Below are positions 19,918 through 28,740 of a DNA stretch of 64,000 nucleotides, piece after piece. Origin of the DNA: Bradyrhizobium japonicum USDA 6 (lineage in GTDB: Bacteria > Pseudomonadota > Alphaproteobacteria > Rhizobiales > Xanthobacteraceae). The stretch covers positions 2,272,001-2,336,000 of the forward strand of contig NC_017249.1 of the NCBI RefSeq assembly GCF_000284375.1, written 5' to 3'. The notes under the pieces were generated by a model. That model worked only from the letters and a program-made list of their open reading frames with translations. It had not been told where the DNA came from and did not search any database. Numbering within the stretch: position 1 is the first letter of the stretch; the number at the start of each line of letters is the position of its first letter. Both the position numbers and the translations under genes were made by a program.

Positions 19918-19953
19918 TGCAAGATCTGGATTTTGCAAGCTTTGAATCTTGCA
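19918..19953. promoter_or_regulatory. Inverted/direct TGCAAG repeats upstream of dctA
   Basis: An 8-bp inverted repeat, TGCAAGAT (19918-19925) and ATCTTGCA (19946-19953), encloses another TGCAAG (19934-19939). It lies 35-70 bp upstream of the dctA start and about 95 bp before the divergent permease gene. It could be an operator for either; no regulator is assigned. Confidence 0.4.
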
Positions 19954-20046
19954 TGACTCGCATCATGTGATGGTCGCCGCAGAAGCGACAATCACATTTT
20001 TGTCGGATCGCACGAAGATCGGTCGCTGCACCGCAACGGGGGGAAT

Positions 20047-21366
20047 ATGACAACCACGATGGGCTCGGACGAGCAGCCGCAGAGCTATTTTCCGCGCTGG
20101 AAATTCAAGGCCTCGGGCGTGATCATGCCGGAGGAGCGGCTGTCATGGGGCCAGACCGTCGTCTCCGGTCTCCAGCATTGCGTCGCAATGTCGGGCTCGA
20201 CGATCATCGCGCCGCTGCTGATGGGGTTCGATCCCAACGTTGCGGTCCTGTTCTCCGGCATCGGCACGCTGATATTCTTCGTCATCGTCGCCGGGCGCGT
20301 GCCGAGCTATCTCGGCTCGAGCTTCGCGTTCATCGCCGTCGTCATCGCCGCCACCGGCTATGCCGGGCAGGGGCCGAATCCAAATCTCTCCGTCGCGCTC
20401 GGCGGCATCGTTGGTGCCGGCGTGCTCTACGGCGTGATCGCGCTGATCGTGATGTGGTCGGGCGTTGGCTGGGTCGAACGCCTGATGCCGCCGGCCGTCA
20501 CCGGCGCCGTGGTCGCCGCGATCGGCCTCAATCTCGCGCCCGTGGCGGTCAAGGCGGTGAGCGCAGGCGCGTTCGACACCTGGATCGGGCTCGCGACGGT
20601 TCTGATCATCAGCGTGGTTGCCGTTGCCGCGCCAGGCTTGTGGCGCCGCCTGCCGATCATCCTCGGTGCGATCGGCGGATATCTGCTGTACCTGCTGTTC
20701 GCGAATGGCCTCGGCTTCGGCAAGCCGATCGACTTCGCGCAACTCGCGGCCGCGCCGTGGCTGGGCATGCCAAGCTTTACCACGCCGACCTTCCAGCCCG
20801 ATGCAATCTTTCTGATCGCGCCGGTTGCGGTCATCCTCGTCGCCGAGAACCTCGGTCACATCAAGGCCGTCGGTGCCATGACGGGCCGGAGCCTCGATGC
20901 CTATCTCGGCCGCGCGCTGTTCGCCGACAGCCTCGCGACCATCGTGGCGGCCTGCGGCGGCGGCACCGGCGTCACCACCTATGCCGAGAACATCGGCGTC
21001 ATGGCGGCGACGAAGGTCTATTCGACACTGCTGTTCACGTTTGCTGCGACGGTCTCGATCCTGCTCGGCTTCTCGCCGAAATTCGGCGCACTGATCCTGT
21101 CGATTCCCGGTCCCGTCATCGGCGGCCTTTCGATCGTGCTGTTTGGATTGATCGCCGCGATGGCGGGCCGGATCTGGGTCGAGAACAAGGTCGACTTCGC
21201 CAATCCGGCCAACCTGATCACCGTCGCCGTGGCGCTGACCGCGGGCGCGGGTGATCTCACGCTCAAATTCGGCGCGTTCACGATCAGCGGGATCGGCACG
21301 GCGACCTTCGGCGCCATCATTCTCTACCAGATCCTGACCTCGCCGCTCGCGCGCCGCGCCGAGTGA
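20047..21366 (+). CDS. NCS2 family nucleobase permease (uracil/xanthine type)
   Basis: A 439-residue membrane protein with about 12-14 hydrophobic segments. It matches the nucleobase-ascorbate transporter (NCS2) family: GLQHCVAMSGSTIIAPLLMG near the N-terminus, the AVIALNLAP-like block (AAIGLNLAPVAVKAV), AENLGHIKAVGAMTGR and the signature region ACGGGTGVTTYAENIGVMAATKV split over 315-337. Such carriers take up uracil or xanthine with protons. It is divergent from dctA and is followed by an SDR gene. A GGGGGGA tract precedes the start. Confidence 0.92.
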   Translation: MTTTMGSDEQPQSYFPRWKFKASGVIMPEERLSWGQTVVSGLQHCVAMSGSTIIAPLLMGFDPNVAVLFSGIGTLIFFVIVAGRVPSYLGSSFAFIAVVIAATGYAGQGPNPNLSVALGGIVGAGVLYGVIALIVMWSGVGWVERLMPPAVTGAVVAAIGLNLAPVAVKAVSAGAFDTWIGLATVLIISVVAVAAPGLWRRLPIILGAIGGYLLYLLFANGLGFGKPIDFAQLAAAPWLGMPSFTTPTFQPDAIFLIAPVAVILVAENLGHIKAVGAMTGRSLDAYLGRALFADSLATIVAACGGGTGVTTYAENIGVMAATKVYSTLLFTFAATVSILLGFSPKFGALILSIPGPVIGGLSIVLFGLIAAMAGRIWVENKVDFANPANLITVAVALTAGAGDLTLKFGAFTISGIGTATFGAIILYQILTSPLARRAE

Positions 21367-21440
21367 ATCCCAGCGATGCGCCAGCGGGATGGAACAAAAC
21401 GCCGGTTCCGTCCATGATGAAGCATCCCCGGAGAAAGCTC

Positions 21441-22277
21441 ATGCCGCAGACCGATCGCTCGACCCCGTTTTCCTCCCGCCTCGTCGGCCAATACGCGCTG
21501 GTGACCGGCGCCTCGCAAGGCATCGGCCGCGCCGTCGCCATCCGGCTCGCGCAGGAGGGCGCGACCGTCGCCATCAATTATGTCGATCACCCCGAGAGGG
21601 CCGAGGAGACGCTCGCGCTCGCAAGGACAGGATCGGCTGATCGCGGCCACGGCAAGCTCGACCATGTCGTCGTCAAGGCCGATGTCAGCAATGAGCGGGA
21701 GGTCGGTGCGATGTTCGAGACGGTGCTTTCGCGCTGGAAGCGGCTCGACTGCCTTGTCAACAATGCCGGCTTCCAGCGGGAGTCGCCGAGCGAGGCGCTC
21801 GACATCGAGACCTACCGCCGCATCATCGACGTCAATCTCAACGGCGCCGTGCTCTGCGCGCAGAAGGCGCTCGCCCACTTCGTCGCGCGCGGCGGAGGCG
21901 GCAGCATCATCAACTGCTCCAGCGTCCACCAGATCATTCCGAAGCCCGGCTATCTCGCTTATTCGATCAGCAAGGGTGGCATCGCCAATCTGACGCGCAC
22001 GCTGGCGCTGGAATTCGCCGGCCGCGGCATTCGTGTCAATGCGGTAGGTCCCGGCGCAATCGACACGCCGATCAACGCGGCGTGGACGGGTGATCCCGCC
22101 AAGCGCGGCGTCGTCACCAGCCACATTCCGCTGGAACGGGTCGGCACGCCGGAAGAGATTGCCGCCGTGTTCGCCTTCCTCGCCTCGGATGACGCCAGCT
22201 ACATCACAGGCCAGACCATTTACGCCTGCGGAGGCCTGACGCTGTTCCCCGAGTTTCGGGAGAATTGGGCGAGCTAG
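21441..22277 (+). CDS. SDR family oxidoreductase
   Basis: A 278-residue short-chain dehydrogenase. The NAD(P)-binding motif is TGASQGIG, followed by NNAG, a catalytic Ser in IINCSSVHQ and the active-site YSISK. The C-terminal YITGQTIYACGGLTL is typical of the classical glucose-1-dehydrogenase-like group. The ATG at 21441 has GGAG 8 bp upstream; an in-frame ATG at 21363 would overlap the permease stop and adds no conserved sequence. The substrate is unknown. Confidence 0.9.
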   Translation: MPQTDRSTPFSSRLVGQYALVTGASQGIGRAVAIRLAQEGATVAINYVDHPERAEETLALARTGSADRGHGKLDHVVVKADVSNEREVGAMFETVLSRWKRLDCLVNNAGFQRESPSEALDIETYRRIIDVNLNGAVLCAQKALAHFVARGGGGSIINCSSVHQIIPKPGYLAYSISKGGIANLTRTLALEFAGRGIRVNAVGPGAIDTPINAAWTGDPAKRGVVTSHIPLERVGTPEEIAAVFAFLASDDASYITGQTIYACGGLTLFPEFRENWAS

Positions 22278-22364
22278 ATTTGACCAGCTTCGACTGCGGG
22301 CGGCTGGTCACGTTGGCGCGGCGGACATCTGGCAAAAGCGATCGGCGCAGACTACATCTGCGCC

Positions 22365-23186
22365 ATGCCAAACCCTCCGCAAGCAAACCGTTCGCTCGAA
22401 GATTTCGTCGGCCGGCACGAACGTCTGTTCGTGCTGACCGGCGCCGGCTGCAGCACCAATTCGGGTATTCCCGATTACCGCGACAGCCATGGCAATTGGA
22501 AGCGGACCCAGCCGGTCAATTTCCAGGCCTTCATGTCGGAAGAGCCTACGCGCCAGCGTTATTGGGCGCGCAGCCTGATCGGCTGGCGGCGGTTCGGCCA
22601 GGCGAGGCCGAACGATGCGCATCATGCGCTGGCCCGGCTCGAGGCGAGCGGGCGCTGCGAGATGCTGCTGACCCAGAATGTCGACCGGCTGCATCAGTCC
22701 GCCGGCCACCGGCAGGTGATCGATCTGCATGGCCGGCTCGATCTGGTGCGCTGCATGGGCTGCGGGGCGAAGACCCCGCGCAACGAATTCCAGGACAGGC
22801 TCGGCCGTGCCAATGCGGAATGGCTGACGCTCGATGCCGCCGATGCGCCTGATGGTGACGCCGATCTCGAGCATGCGGATTTTTCGTCGTTCAAGGTGCC
22901 TCCTTGCGAAGCCTGCGGCGGCATCCTCAAGCCCGACGTGGTGTTCTTCGGTGAGAACGTGCCGCGCGATGTCGTCGCCGCCGCGCAGGATCATCTGGCG
23001 CAGGCCGACGCCATGCTGATCGTCGGCTCCTCGCTGATGGTCTATTCCGGCTTCCGCTTCGTGCAGGCGGCTGCGCGCCGGGAAATTCCGATCGCGGCGG
23101 TCAATCTCGGACGCACCCGCGCCGACGATCTCCTCACGCTCAAGGTCGAGGAGCGCTGCGAGGCGGCGCTTGCATTCCTGCTCTGA
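22365..23186 (+). CDS. NAD-dependent protein deacylase, sirtuin (SIR2) family, class II-like
   Basis: A 273-residue sirtuin. The NAD site shows GAGCSTNSGIPDYRD (about 26-40), then TQNVDRLH, the catalytic His in DLHGR and GSSLMVYSG. The zinc knuckle has CMGCG and CEACG. The sequence is closest in style to class II (SIRT4-like) sirtuins, with a long insert between the zinc pairs. Sirtuins remove acyl groups from lysines using NAD. It is an apparently single gene; spacing on both sides is about 90 and 160 bp. Confidence 0.92.
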   Translation: MPNPPQANRSLEDFVGRHERLFVLTGAGCSTNSGIPDYRDSHGNWKRTQPVNFQAFMSEEPTRQRYWARSLIGWRRFGQARPNDAHHALARLEASGRCEMLLTQNVDRLHQSAGHRQVIDLHGRLDLVRCMGCGAKTPRNEFQDRLGRANAEWLTLDAADAPDGDADLEHADFSSFKVPPCEACGGILKPDVVFFGENVPRDVVAAAQDHLAQADAMLIVGSSLMVYSGFRFVQAAARREIPIAAVNLGRTRADDLLTLKVEERCEAALAFLL

Positions 23187-23345
23187 TCAGGCGCGAGACG
23201 AACACGTCTTGCCTATTGCATAGGTGCCAAGCAGAATAGCCGGGCGCAGCGCTTTCGGCGTGCTCGATGGCATGGAAATTGCTGCGTTTTCGCCCTGAGT
23301 TTCGACGATCTGCCGGAGAATTTTGGAATGCTTGAAGGAGCCGAG

Positions 23346-25412
23346 GTGCGCCTTGCCGTTGATATCGGTGGCACGTTCACCGACATCGTGCTGGACGTGG
23401 GGCAGGATCGCAAGACGCGCAAGGTGCTGACGACGCCGCAGCGGCCCGAGGAGGCGGTGCTGGACGGCATGCGTCTCATTCTCACTGACGCGCGCGCGCA
23501 TATGAGCGACATCGACGTCTTCATTCATGGCACGACGCTCGCGACCAATGCGATCATCGAGCGCCGCGGCGCCAAGACCGCGCTGATTGCGACCGACGGC
23601 TTTCGCGACGTGCTCGATATCGGCACGGAGAGCCGCTATGACCAGTACGATCTCGGCATCGACAAGCCGAGGCCGCTGGCGCCGCGGTCGCTCCGCTTCA
23701 CCGTGCCGGAGCGGATCGACGCGCATGGCGCCGTTCGCCTCCCGCTGGACGAGACAGCAGTGCGTGCACTCGCGCCGAAATTGCGCGCGCTGAACGTCGA
23801 GAGCGTCGCAATCGCCTTCCTGCACTCGTATGCCAATCCCGAGCACGAGCGCCGCACGGCGGCGATCCTCAACGAGGAGATCCCCGGCATCTCCGTGACC
23901 GTGTCTTCTGCGGTGTGTCCTGAGATCCGCGAATACGAGCGCACCTCCACCGCGGTCGCCAACGCCTATGTGCAACCCCTGATCGACGGCTATCTCGCCC
24001 GCATGGCGGATGCCTTGCAGGTCGAGCAATTCCGTGGCGCGATCTATCTCGTCACCTCCGGTGGCGGCGTCACCTCGATCGAGACGGCGCGGCGATTTCC
24101 GGTGCGCCTCGTCGAATCCGGTCCCGCCGGCGGTGCGATCTTCGCGGCGCAGATCGCAGCGCGGCTCGGCGAGAGCAAGGTGCTGTCCTTCGACATGGGC
24201 GGCACGACCGCAAAAATCTGCCTGATCGAAAAATACCAGCCCGAGACCTCGCGCGTGTTCGAGGTCGATCGCGCGGCGCGCTTCCTGAAGGGCTCCGGCC
24301 TGCCGGTGCGCATCCCCGTGATCGAGATGGTCGAGATCGGCGCCGGTGGCGGCTCGATCGCGCATGTCGATGCGATGAAGCGTGTCACCGTCGGCCCCGA
24401 GAGCGCCTCGTCGGAGCCGGGACCTGCTTGCTACGGCCGCGGCGGCCAGCGTCCGGCCGTGACGGATGCGGACGTCGCCCTCGGTATGATCGATCCTGAT
24501 GCCTTTGCGGGCGGCACGATCAAGCTCAGCCCGGAGCTTTCGAAGGCGGCGCTGTTGCGCGCCGTCGGCGAGCCGCTGGGGCTGTCGGCGGAAACCGCGG
24601 CCTATGCCGTGCACGAGGTCGTCTGCGAGAACATGGTGAGCGCGGCGCGCGTGCATGCGGTCGAGCGCGGCGAGATCGTCGGCCAGCACACGCTGATCGC
24701 CTTCGGTGGTGCCGCGCCGCTGCATGCGGCGCGCGTCGCCGAGAAGATCGGCGTCTCGCGGGTCATCGTGCCCTCGAATGCCGGTGTCGGCTCGGCCGTC
24801 GGCTTCCTGGCTGCTCCCATTGCCTATGAGCTGGTGCGCAGCCGCCATGTCCGCCTCGATGATTTCGACACCGAGGCGGTCTCGGAGCTGCTCCAGGAGA
24901 TGGTGACTGAAGCCCGCGCGCTGGTGGAGCCGGGCGCGGCCGGTGCGCCGGTGCGCGAACGCCGCGCGGCCTTCATGCGCTATGTCGGCCAGGGCCACGA
25001 GATCTCGGTCGAGCTGCCGAACCGGCGGCTGACATCGGCCGATCTCGCCGGGCTGCGCCAGAAGTTCGAAGCCGACTATTCGGCGATGTTCGAGCGGCCG
25101 ATCCCGGGTGCCGCGATCGAGGTCCTGAGCTGGTCGGTGCTCGCGACCACCGATGCGCACAATCCTTCTGTCGTCGCTTCCGTTGCCCGCAAGCCCGCCG
25201 GCAAGGCCTCGGGCAGCCGCAAATTCTTCGACGGACGCGCGGGGGAAGTGATCGAGATCCCGCTCTATCGCCGCGAGGACATGGCACCGGGCGCGACCAT
25301 TGCGGGTCCCGCCGTGATCGCCGAGGACGAGACGTCCACCTTCGTCTCCAACAGTTTTGACGCCCATATCGACGGTGCCGGCAGCATCGTCATGGAACGA
25401 AAGGCGGCCTGA
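23346..25412 (+). CDS. hyuA: Hydantoinase/oxoprolinase family protein, HyuA-type subunit
   Basis: About 688 residues of the hydantoinase A / acetone carboxylase beta family, starting RLAVDIGGTFTDIVLD (ATP-binding fold) with the HGTTLATNAIIER block and the glycine-rich GAGGGSIAHVD. The family uses ATP to open hydantoins or 5-oxoproline together with a HyuB partner, encoded 2 bp later. I prefer the GTG at 23346 because AAGGAG sits 5 bp before it and family members begin at this point; an ATG at 23328 is in frame. A TRAP importer follows, probably bringing in the substrate. Confidence 0.9.
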   Translation: MRLAVDIGGTFTDIVLDVGQDRKTRKVLTTPQRPEEAVLDGMRLILTDARAHMSDIDVFIHGTTLATNAIIERRGAKTALIATDGFRDVLDIGTESRYDQYDLGIDKPRPLAPRSLRFTVPERIDAHGAVRLPLDETAVRALAPKLRALNVESVAIAFLHSYANPEHERRTAAILNEEIPGISVTVSSAVCPEIREYERTSTAVANAYVQPLIDGYLARMADALQVEQFRGAIYLVTSGGGVTSIETARRFPVRLVESGPAGGAIFAAQIAARLGESKVLSFDMGGTTAKICLIEKYQPETSRVFEVDRAARFLKGSGLPVRIPVIEMVEIGAGGGSIAHVDAMKRVTVGPESASSEPGPACYGRGGQRPAVTDADVALGMIDPDAFAGGTIKLSPELSKAALLRAVGEPLGLSAETAAYAVHEVVCENMVSAARVHAVERGEIVGQHTLIAFGGAAPLHAARVAEKIGVSRVIVPSNAGVGSAVGFLAAPIAYELVRSRHVRLDDFDTEAVSELLQEMVTEARALVEPGAAGAPVRERRAAFMRYVGQGHEISVELPNRRLTSADLAGLRQKFEADYSAMFERPIPGAAIEVLSWSVLATTDAHNPSVVASVARKPAGKASGSRKFFDGRAGEVIEIPLYRREDMAPGATIAGPAVIAEDETSTFVSNSFDAHIDGAGSIVMERKAA

Positions 25413-25414
25413 TC

Positions 25415-27073
25415 ATGAGCAAGGCAAATGGCGCGAGCCTGATCGACCTTCAGATCATGTGGCATCGGCTGATCGCCGTGGTCGAGGAGCAGGCGCAGGT
25501 GCTGCTCCGCACCGCCTTCAGCCCGATCGTGCGCGAATGCGGCGACCTCTCCGCCGGCGTGTTCGACCTCAGGGGACGGATGCTGGCGCAGGCGGTGACC
25601 GGCACGCCCGGCCACGTCAACTCGATGGCGGAATCGGTCAAGCACTTCATTGCGCATTTCCCGATCGAGACGATGAAGGAAGGCGACGCCTACATCACCA
25701 ACGATCCCTGGATGGGCACGGGTCACCTCAACGACTTCGTCGTCACCACGCCCTGCTTCAAGGATGGCAAGCCGGTCGCGCTGTTTTCCTGCACCAGCCA
25801 CCTCATGGATATCGGCGGCATCGGCTTCGGCCCTGACGCCACCGACGTGTTCATGGAGGGGCTCTACATCCCCATGCTCAAGCTGATCGACCAGGGCGTC
25901 GTCAACGAGACGCTGATGGCGATGATCCGTACCAACACGCGGCTGCCGATCGACACCGAGGGCGACACCTATTCGCTCGCCGGCTGCAACGATGTCGGCT
26001 GCGAACGCCTGGTCGAGATGATGACCGAGTTCGAGATCGACACGCTCGACGAGCTCGGCGACTACATCTGCGACCGCTCGCGCGAGGCCGTGCTCGCCGA
26101 GATCGCAAAGCTGCCGAAGGGCAGCTGGCGCAACAGCATGGTTGTGGACGGCTACGATGCGCCGGTGACGCTCGCCGCGACGCTGACGATCTCGGACGAG
26201 GGTATCCACGTCGATTTCGACGGCACCTCCGCTGCCTCGAAATTCGGCATCAACGTGCCCTTGTCCTACACCACGGCCTACACCGTGTTCGGCCTCGGCT
26301 GCGTCGTCGCCTCGCAGATCCCGAACAATGCCGGCTCGCTCTCGCCGCTGACAGTGTCGGCTCCCCCTGGCGCGATCCTGAACGCACCGAAGCCCGCGCC
26401 GGTCGCCTCGCGCCACATCATCGGCCAGATGCTGCCCGACGTGGTGTTCGGCTGCCTGCGCCAGATCATTCCCGAGCGCGTGCCCGCGGAAGGCACCTCC
26501 TGCCTGTGGAATCTCAACGTGCGTGGACAGACGCGAAGCGGCGTCGGCGGCAATTACGGGTTCTCGATGGCGGTGACTTCGAACGGCGGCACCGGCGCGC
26601 GCTTTGCGAAGGACGGGCTGTCGGCGACCGCCTATCCGAGCGGCGTGCGCGGCACGCCGGTCGAGATCGCGGAGACGCAGACGCCTTTGATCTTCTGGCG
26701 CAAGGAGCTGCGTCCGGATTCCGGCGGGGCAGGGCGCACGCGCGGCGGCCTCGGCCAGATCATCGAGGTCGGCAGCGGCGTCGATGCGCCGTTCGACATC
26801 CTGGCTGCGTTCGACCGCATCGATCATCCGCCGCGCGGACGCGACGGCGGCCAGAACGGCGAGGCCGGTTATGTCGGCCTGAAATCCGGCAAGAAGCTGC
26901 GTGGCAAAGGCTTTCAGCAGGTGCCGCCGGATGATCGCCTCGTTGTGCTGACGCCCGGCGGCGCCGGCATCGGCGCGCCCGCCGAGCGCGATCGCGCGGC
27001 GGTCAAGGACGACATCGAGAGCGGCCTCGTGTCCGCCGACAATGCAGTTGGGGTTTATGGCTACGCGCGGTGA
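25415..27073 (+). CDS. hyuB: Hydantoinase B/oxoprolinase family protein, HyuB-type subunit
   Basis: A 552-residue partner of HyuA. It begins with IDLQIMWHRLIAVVEEQAQV and has FSPIVREC, YITNDPWMGTGHLND and the C-terminal GGAGRTRGGLGQIIEVG typical of the hydantoinase B family. The two subunits together carry out ATP-dependent cyclic amide hydrolysis or, in related enzymes, carboxylation. It follows hyuA by 2 bp and is 33 bp upstream of the TRAP genes. Exact substrate is unknown; an N-methylhydantoin or cyclic imide is plausible. Confidence 0.92.
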   Translation: MSKANGASLIDLQIMWHRLIAVVEEQAQVLLRTAFSPIVRECGDLSAGVFDLRGRMLAQAVTGTPGHVNSMAESVKHFIAHFPIETMKEGDAYITNDPWMGTGHLNDFVVTTPCFKDGKPVALFSCTSHLMDIGGIGFGPDATDVFMEGLYIPMLKLIDQGVVNETLMAMIRTNTRLPIDTEGDTYSLAGCNDVGCERLVEMMTEFEIDTLDELGDYICDRSREAVLAEIAKLPKGSWRNSMVVDGYDAPVTLAATLTISDEGIHVDFDGTSAASKFGINVPLSYTTAYTVFGLGCVVASQIPNNAGSLSPLTVSAPPGAILNAPKPAPVASRHIIGQMLPDVVFGCLRQIIPERVPAEGTSCLWNLNVRGQTRSGVGGNYGFSMAVTSNGGTGARFAKDGLSATAYPSGVRGTPVEIAETQTPLIFWRKELRPDSGGAGRTRGGLGQIIEVGSGVDAPFDILAAFDRIDHPPRGRDGGQNGEAGYVGLKSGKKLRGKGFQQVPPDDRLVVLTPGGAGIGAPAERDRAAVKDDIESGLVSADNAVGVYGYAR

Positions 27074-27106
27074 TGCGTCAGCGCGCTTGATAGACGGAGG
27101 GGCTCA

Positions 27107-28105
27107 ATGATCACGCGACGGAACTTCACCGCGGGCGCAGCGACGCTGCTGGCCGCCGGTCACATCTCGACCCGCGCGCGGGCCGCGACGGTAAGCTGGG
27201 ACATGTCGACGGTGTGGCCCGACGGCAATTTCCACACCCAGAATGCGATGGCCTTCGCCGAAGAGGTGAAGAAGCAGAGCAGCGGCTCGGTCGCGATCAC
27301 CGTGAAGGCGGGCGGCCAGCTCGGCTTCAAGGGCCCCGAACATCTCCGCGCCGTGCGCGACGGTCTGGTGCCGCTCGCCGACGTCCTCAACATCCAGCAG
27401 GTCGGCGACGAGCCCTTCATGGGCGTCGAGAGCATTCCCTTTCTCTGCGGCTCGATGGACGAGCTGAAAGTGCTGCACAAATACGTGCGGCCCGAATACG
27501 AGAAGGTCGCCGCGCGCAACAACCAGAAGATCCTCTACATCGTGCCGTGGCCGACGCAGTATCTGCATCTCAAGACCAAGGTTGCCGACGTCGAGGGCCT
27601 GAAGAACATCAAGATCCGCGTCCCCGACAAGAATGCCGTCGACATGCTGGCCGTGGTCGGCATGGCGCCGGTCATGATCCCCTGGGGCGAGACCATCCCC
27701 GCGCTCGCGTCCGGCGCGGTCTCCGGCGTCTCCACCTCGGCGGTGTCGGGTGTCGACGGCAAGTTCTGGGAGTTCCTGAAATACATCTATCCGACCAATC
27801 ATGTCTGGTCGTCGCAGATGCTCACCGTGAATCTCGATTCCTGGAAGATGCTCAGCCCCGATCAGCAGCAGCTCGTCACGGGCGTCGCCGCCAAGATGGA
27901 GCCGGGCTTCTGGGCGAACTCGCTCAAGGCCGACGTCGACAGCCTCAACCGCCTCAAAGAGGGCGGCATGGAGGTGGTGCCGGTCTCCGAGGCCATGATC
28001 ACTGACATCCGGGCCAAGACAGCGCCGCAGCTCGACGCGTTCCTCAAGCGCGTGCCGGCGGCCGACAAGCCGGTGCGGGCCTATCTCGCCGAAATGAAGC
28101 GCTGA
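27107..28105 (+). CDS. TRAP transporter substrate-binding protein (DctP family)
   Basis: A 332-residue periplasmic protein. A Tat-type leader, ITRRNFTAGAATLLAAG, ends near ARA-ATVSW (about 27). The mature part contains AVRDGLVPLADVL, GLKNIKIRVPDKNAVDMLA and the conserved arginine in that helix, which binds the ligand carboxylate in DctP proteins. Ribosome site GGAGGGG precedes the ATG. With the two membrane subunits that follow it forms a complete TRAP system. Its ligand is probably an organic acid linked to the hydantoinase (inference). Confidence 0.93.
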   Translation: MITRRNFTAGAATLLAAGHISTRARAATVSWDMSTVWPDGNFHTQNAMAFAEEVKKQSSGSVAITVKAGGQLGFKGPEHLRAVRDGLVPLADVLNIQQVGDEPFMGVESIPFLCGSMDELKVLHKYVRPEYEKVAARNNQKILYIVPWPTQYLHLKTKVADVEGLKNIKIRVPDKNAVDMLAVVGMAPVMIPWGETIPALASGAVSGVSTSAVSGVDGKFWEFLKYIYPTNHVWSSQMLTVNLDSWKMLSPDQQQLVTGVAAKMEPGFWANSLKADVDSLNRLKEGGMEVVPVSEAMITDIRAKTAPQLDAFLKRVPAADKPVRAYLAEMKR

Positions 28106-28115
28106 GAATTGGGTC

Positions 28116-28709
28116 ATGGTCAGCGTTTCGCCAGCGGCTCCGCAAAGTCTCAACGCAGCGGCGCCGGGGCCGCTGCGTATCCTGCTCGACGGCATCGACC
28201 GTCTCGGCCGGCTCGACGGCTGGATCGGCGGCGGCTGCCTGCTGACCCTGACTCTTCTGATGCTGTGCGAGGTCGCAACCCGCTTCCTCTCGAACTTCCT
28301 GCCGTTCTTTCCCCCGTCGATCTCGATTGCGTGGGAATATTCGTCTTACCTGATGGCGGCTTCGTTCACGTTCGGCGCCGCCATGACCCTGCGCGTCGGC
28401 GGCCACATCCGCGTCGTTCTGCTGCTGAAGAACGTGCCGGCACCGCTCCAGCGCGCGCTGGAGATCCTCTCGGCCGCTGCCGGCTTCGCCTTCATGGCGT
28501 TCCTGACCTCGGCGATGGCGAAGTTCGCCTTCGGCGCCTATGTGCGCGGCCAGGTCTCGACCTCCAGCGACACGCCGCTGTGGTTTCCGGAGGCTGTCGT
28601 CACTTTCGGGATGCTGCTGCTGACGCTTCAGTTCCTGGCGCGCGCGATCCAGGCCGCGCTCGGCCTGCCGCTGGAGGATCACAGCATGAAGGCTAACCCC
28701 GTCGAATGA
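28116..28709 (+). CDS. TRAP transporter small permease (DctQ family)
   Basis: A 197-residue membrane protein with a cytoplasmic-looking extension of about 35 residues and four hydrophobic segments, including IGGGCLLTLTLLMLCEVATR and WEYSSYLMAASFTFGAAMTL, as in the DctQ family. It bridges the binding protein and the DctM channel. It lies 10 bp after the DctP gene and 31 bp before the DctM gene. Confidence 0.9.
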   Translation: MVSVSPAAPQSLNAAAPGPLRILLDGIDRLGRLDGWIGGGCLLTLTLLMLCEVATRFLSNFLPFFPPSISIAWEYSSYLMAASFTFGAAMTLRVGGHIRVVLLLKNVPAPLQRALEILSAAAGFAFMAFLTSAMAKFAFGAYVRGQVSTSSDTPLWFPEAVVTFGMLLLTLQFLARAIQAALGLPLEDHSMKANPVE

Positions 28710-28740
28710 CCGCCTTGCTCGCTTCCGGATCTGAGATCGT

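Noticed and set aside
20001..20027. TGTCGG-N17-CGCT before the nucleobase permease gene, similar to the ECF promoter
   Set aside because: The right half is CGCT instead of CGTC and lacks the following TT, and the gene is unrelated to the DGPF-type operons.
19884..20046. Search for a sigma-54 promoter of dctA, expected in rhizobia
   Set aside because: No TGGCAC-N5-TTGC or close variant was seen on the minus strand between dctA and the permease gene.
23187..25367. A 726-codon open frame on the minus strand opposite hyuA
   Set aside because: It is rich in Arg, Ala, Gly and His, as expected of a GC-rich antisense shadow, and has no ribosome site; hyuA on the plus strand has clear family motifs.
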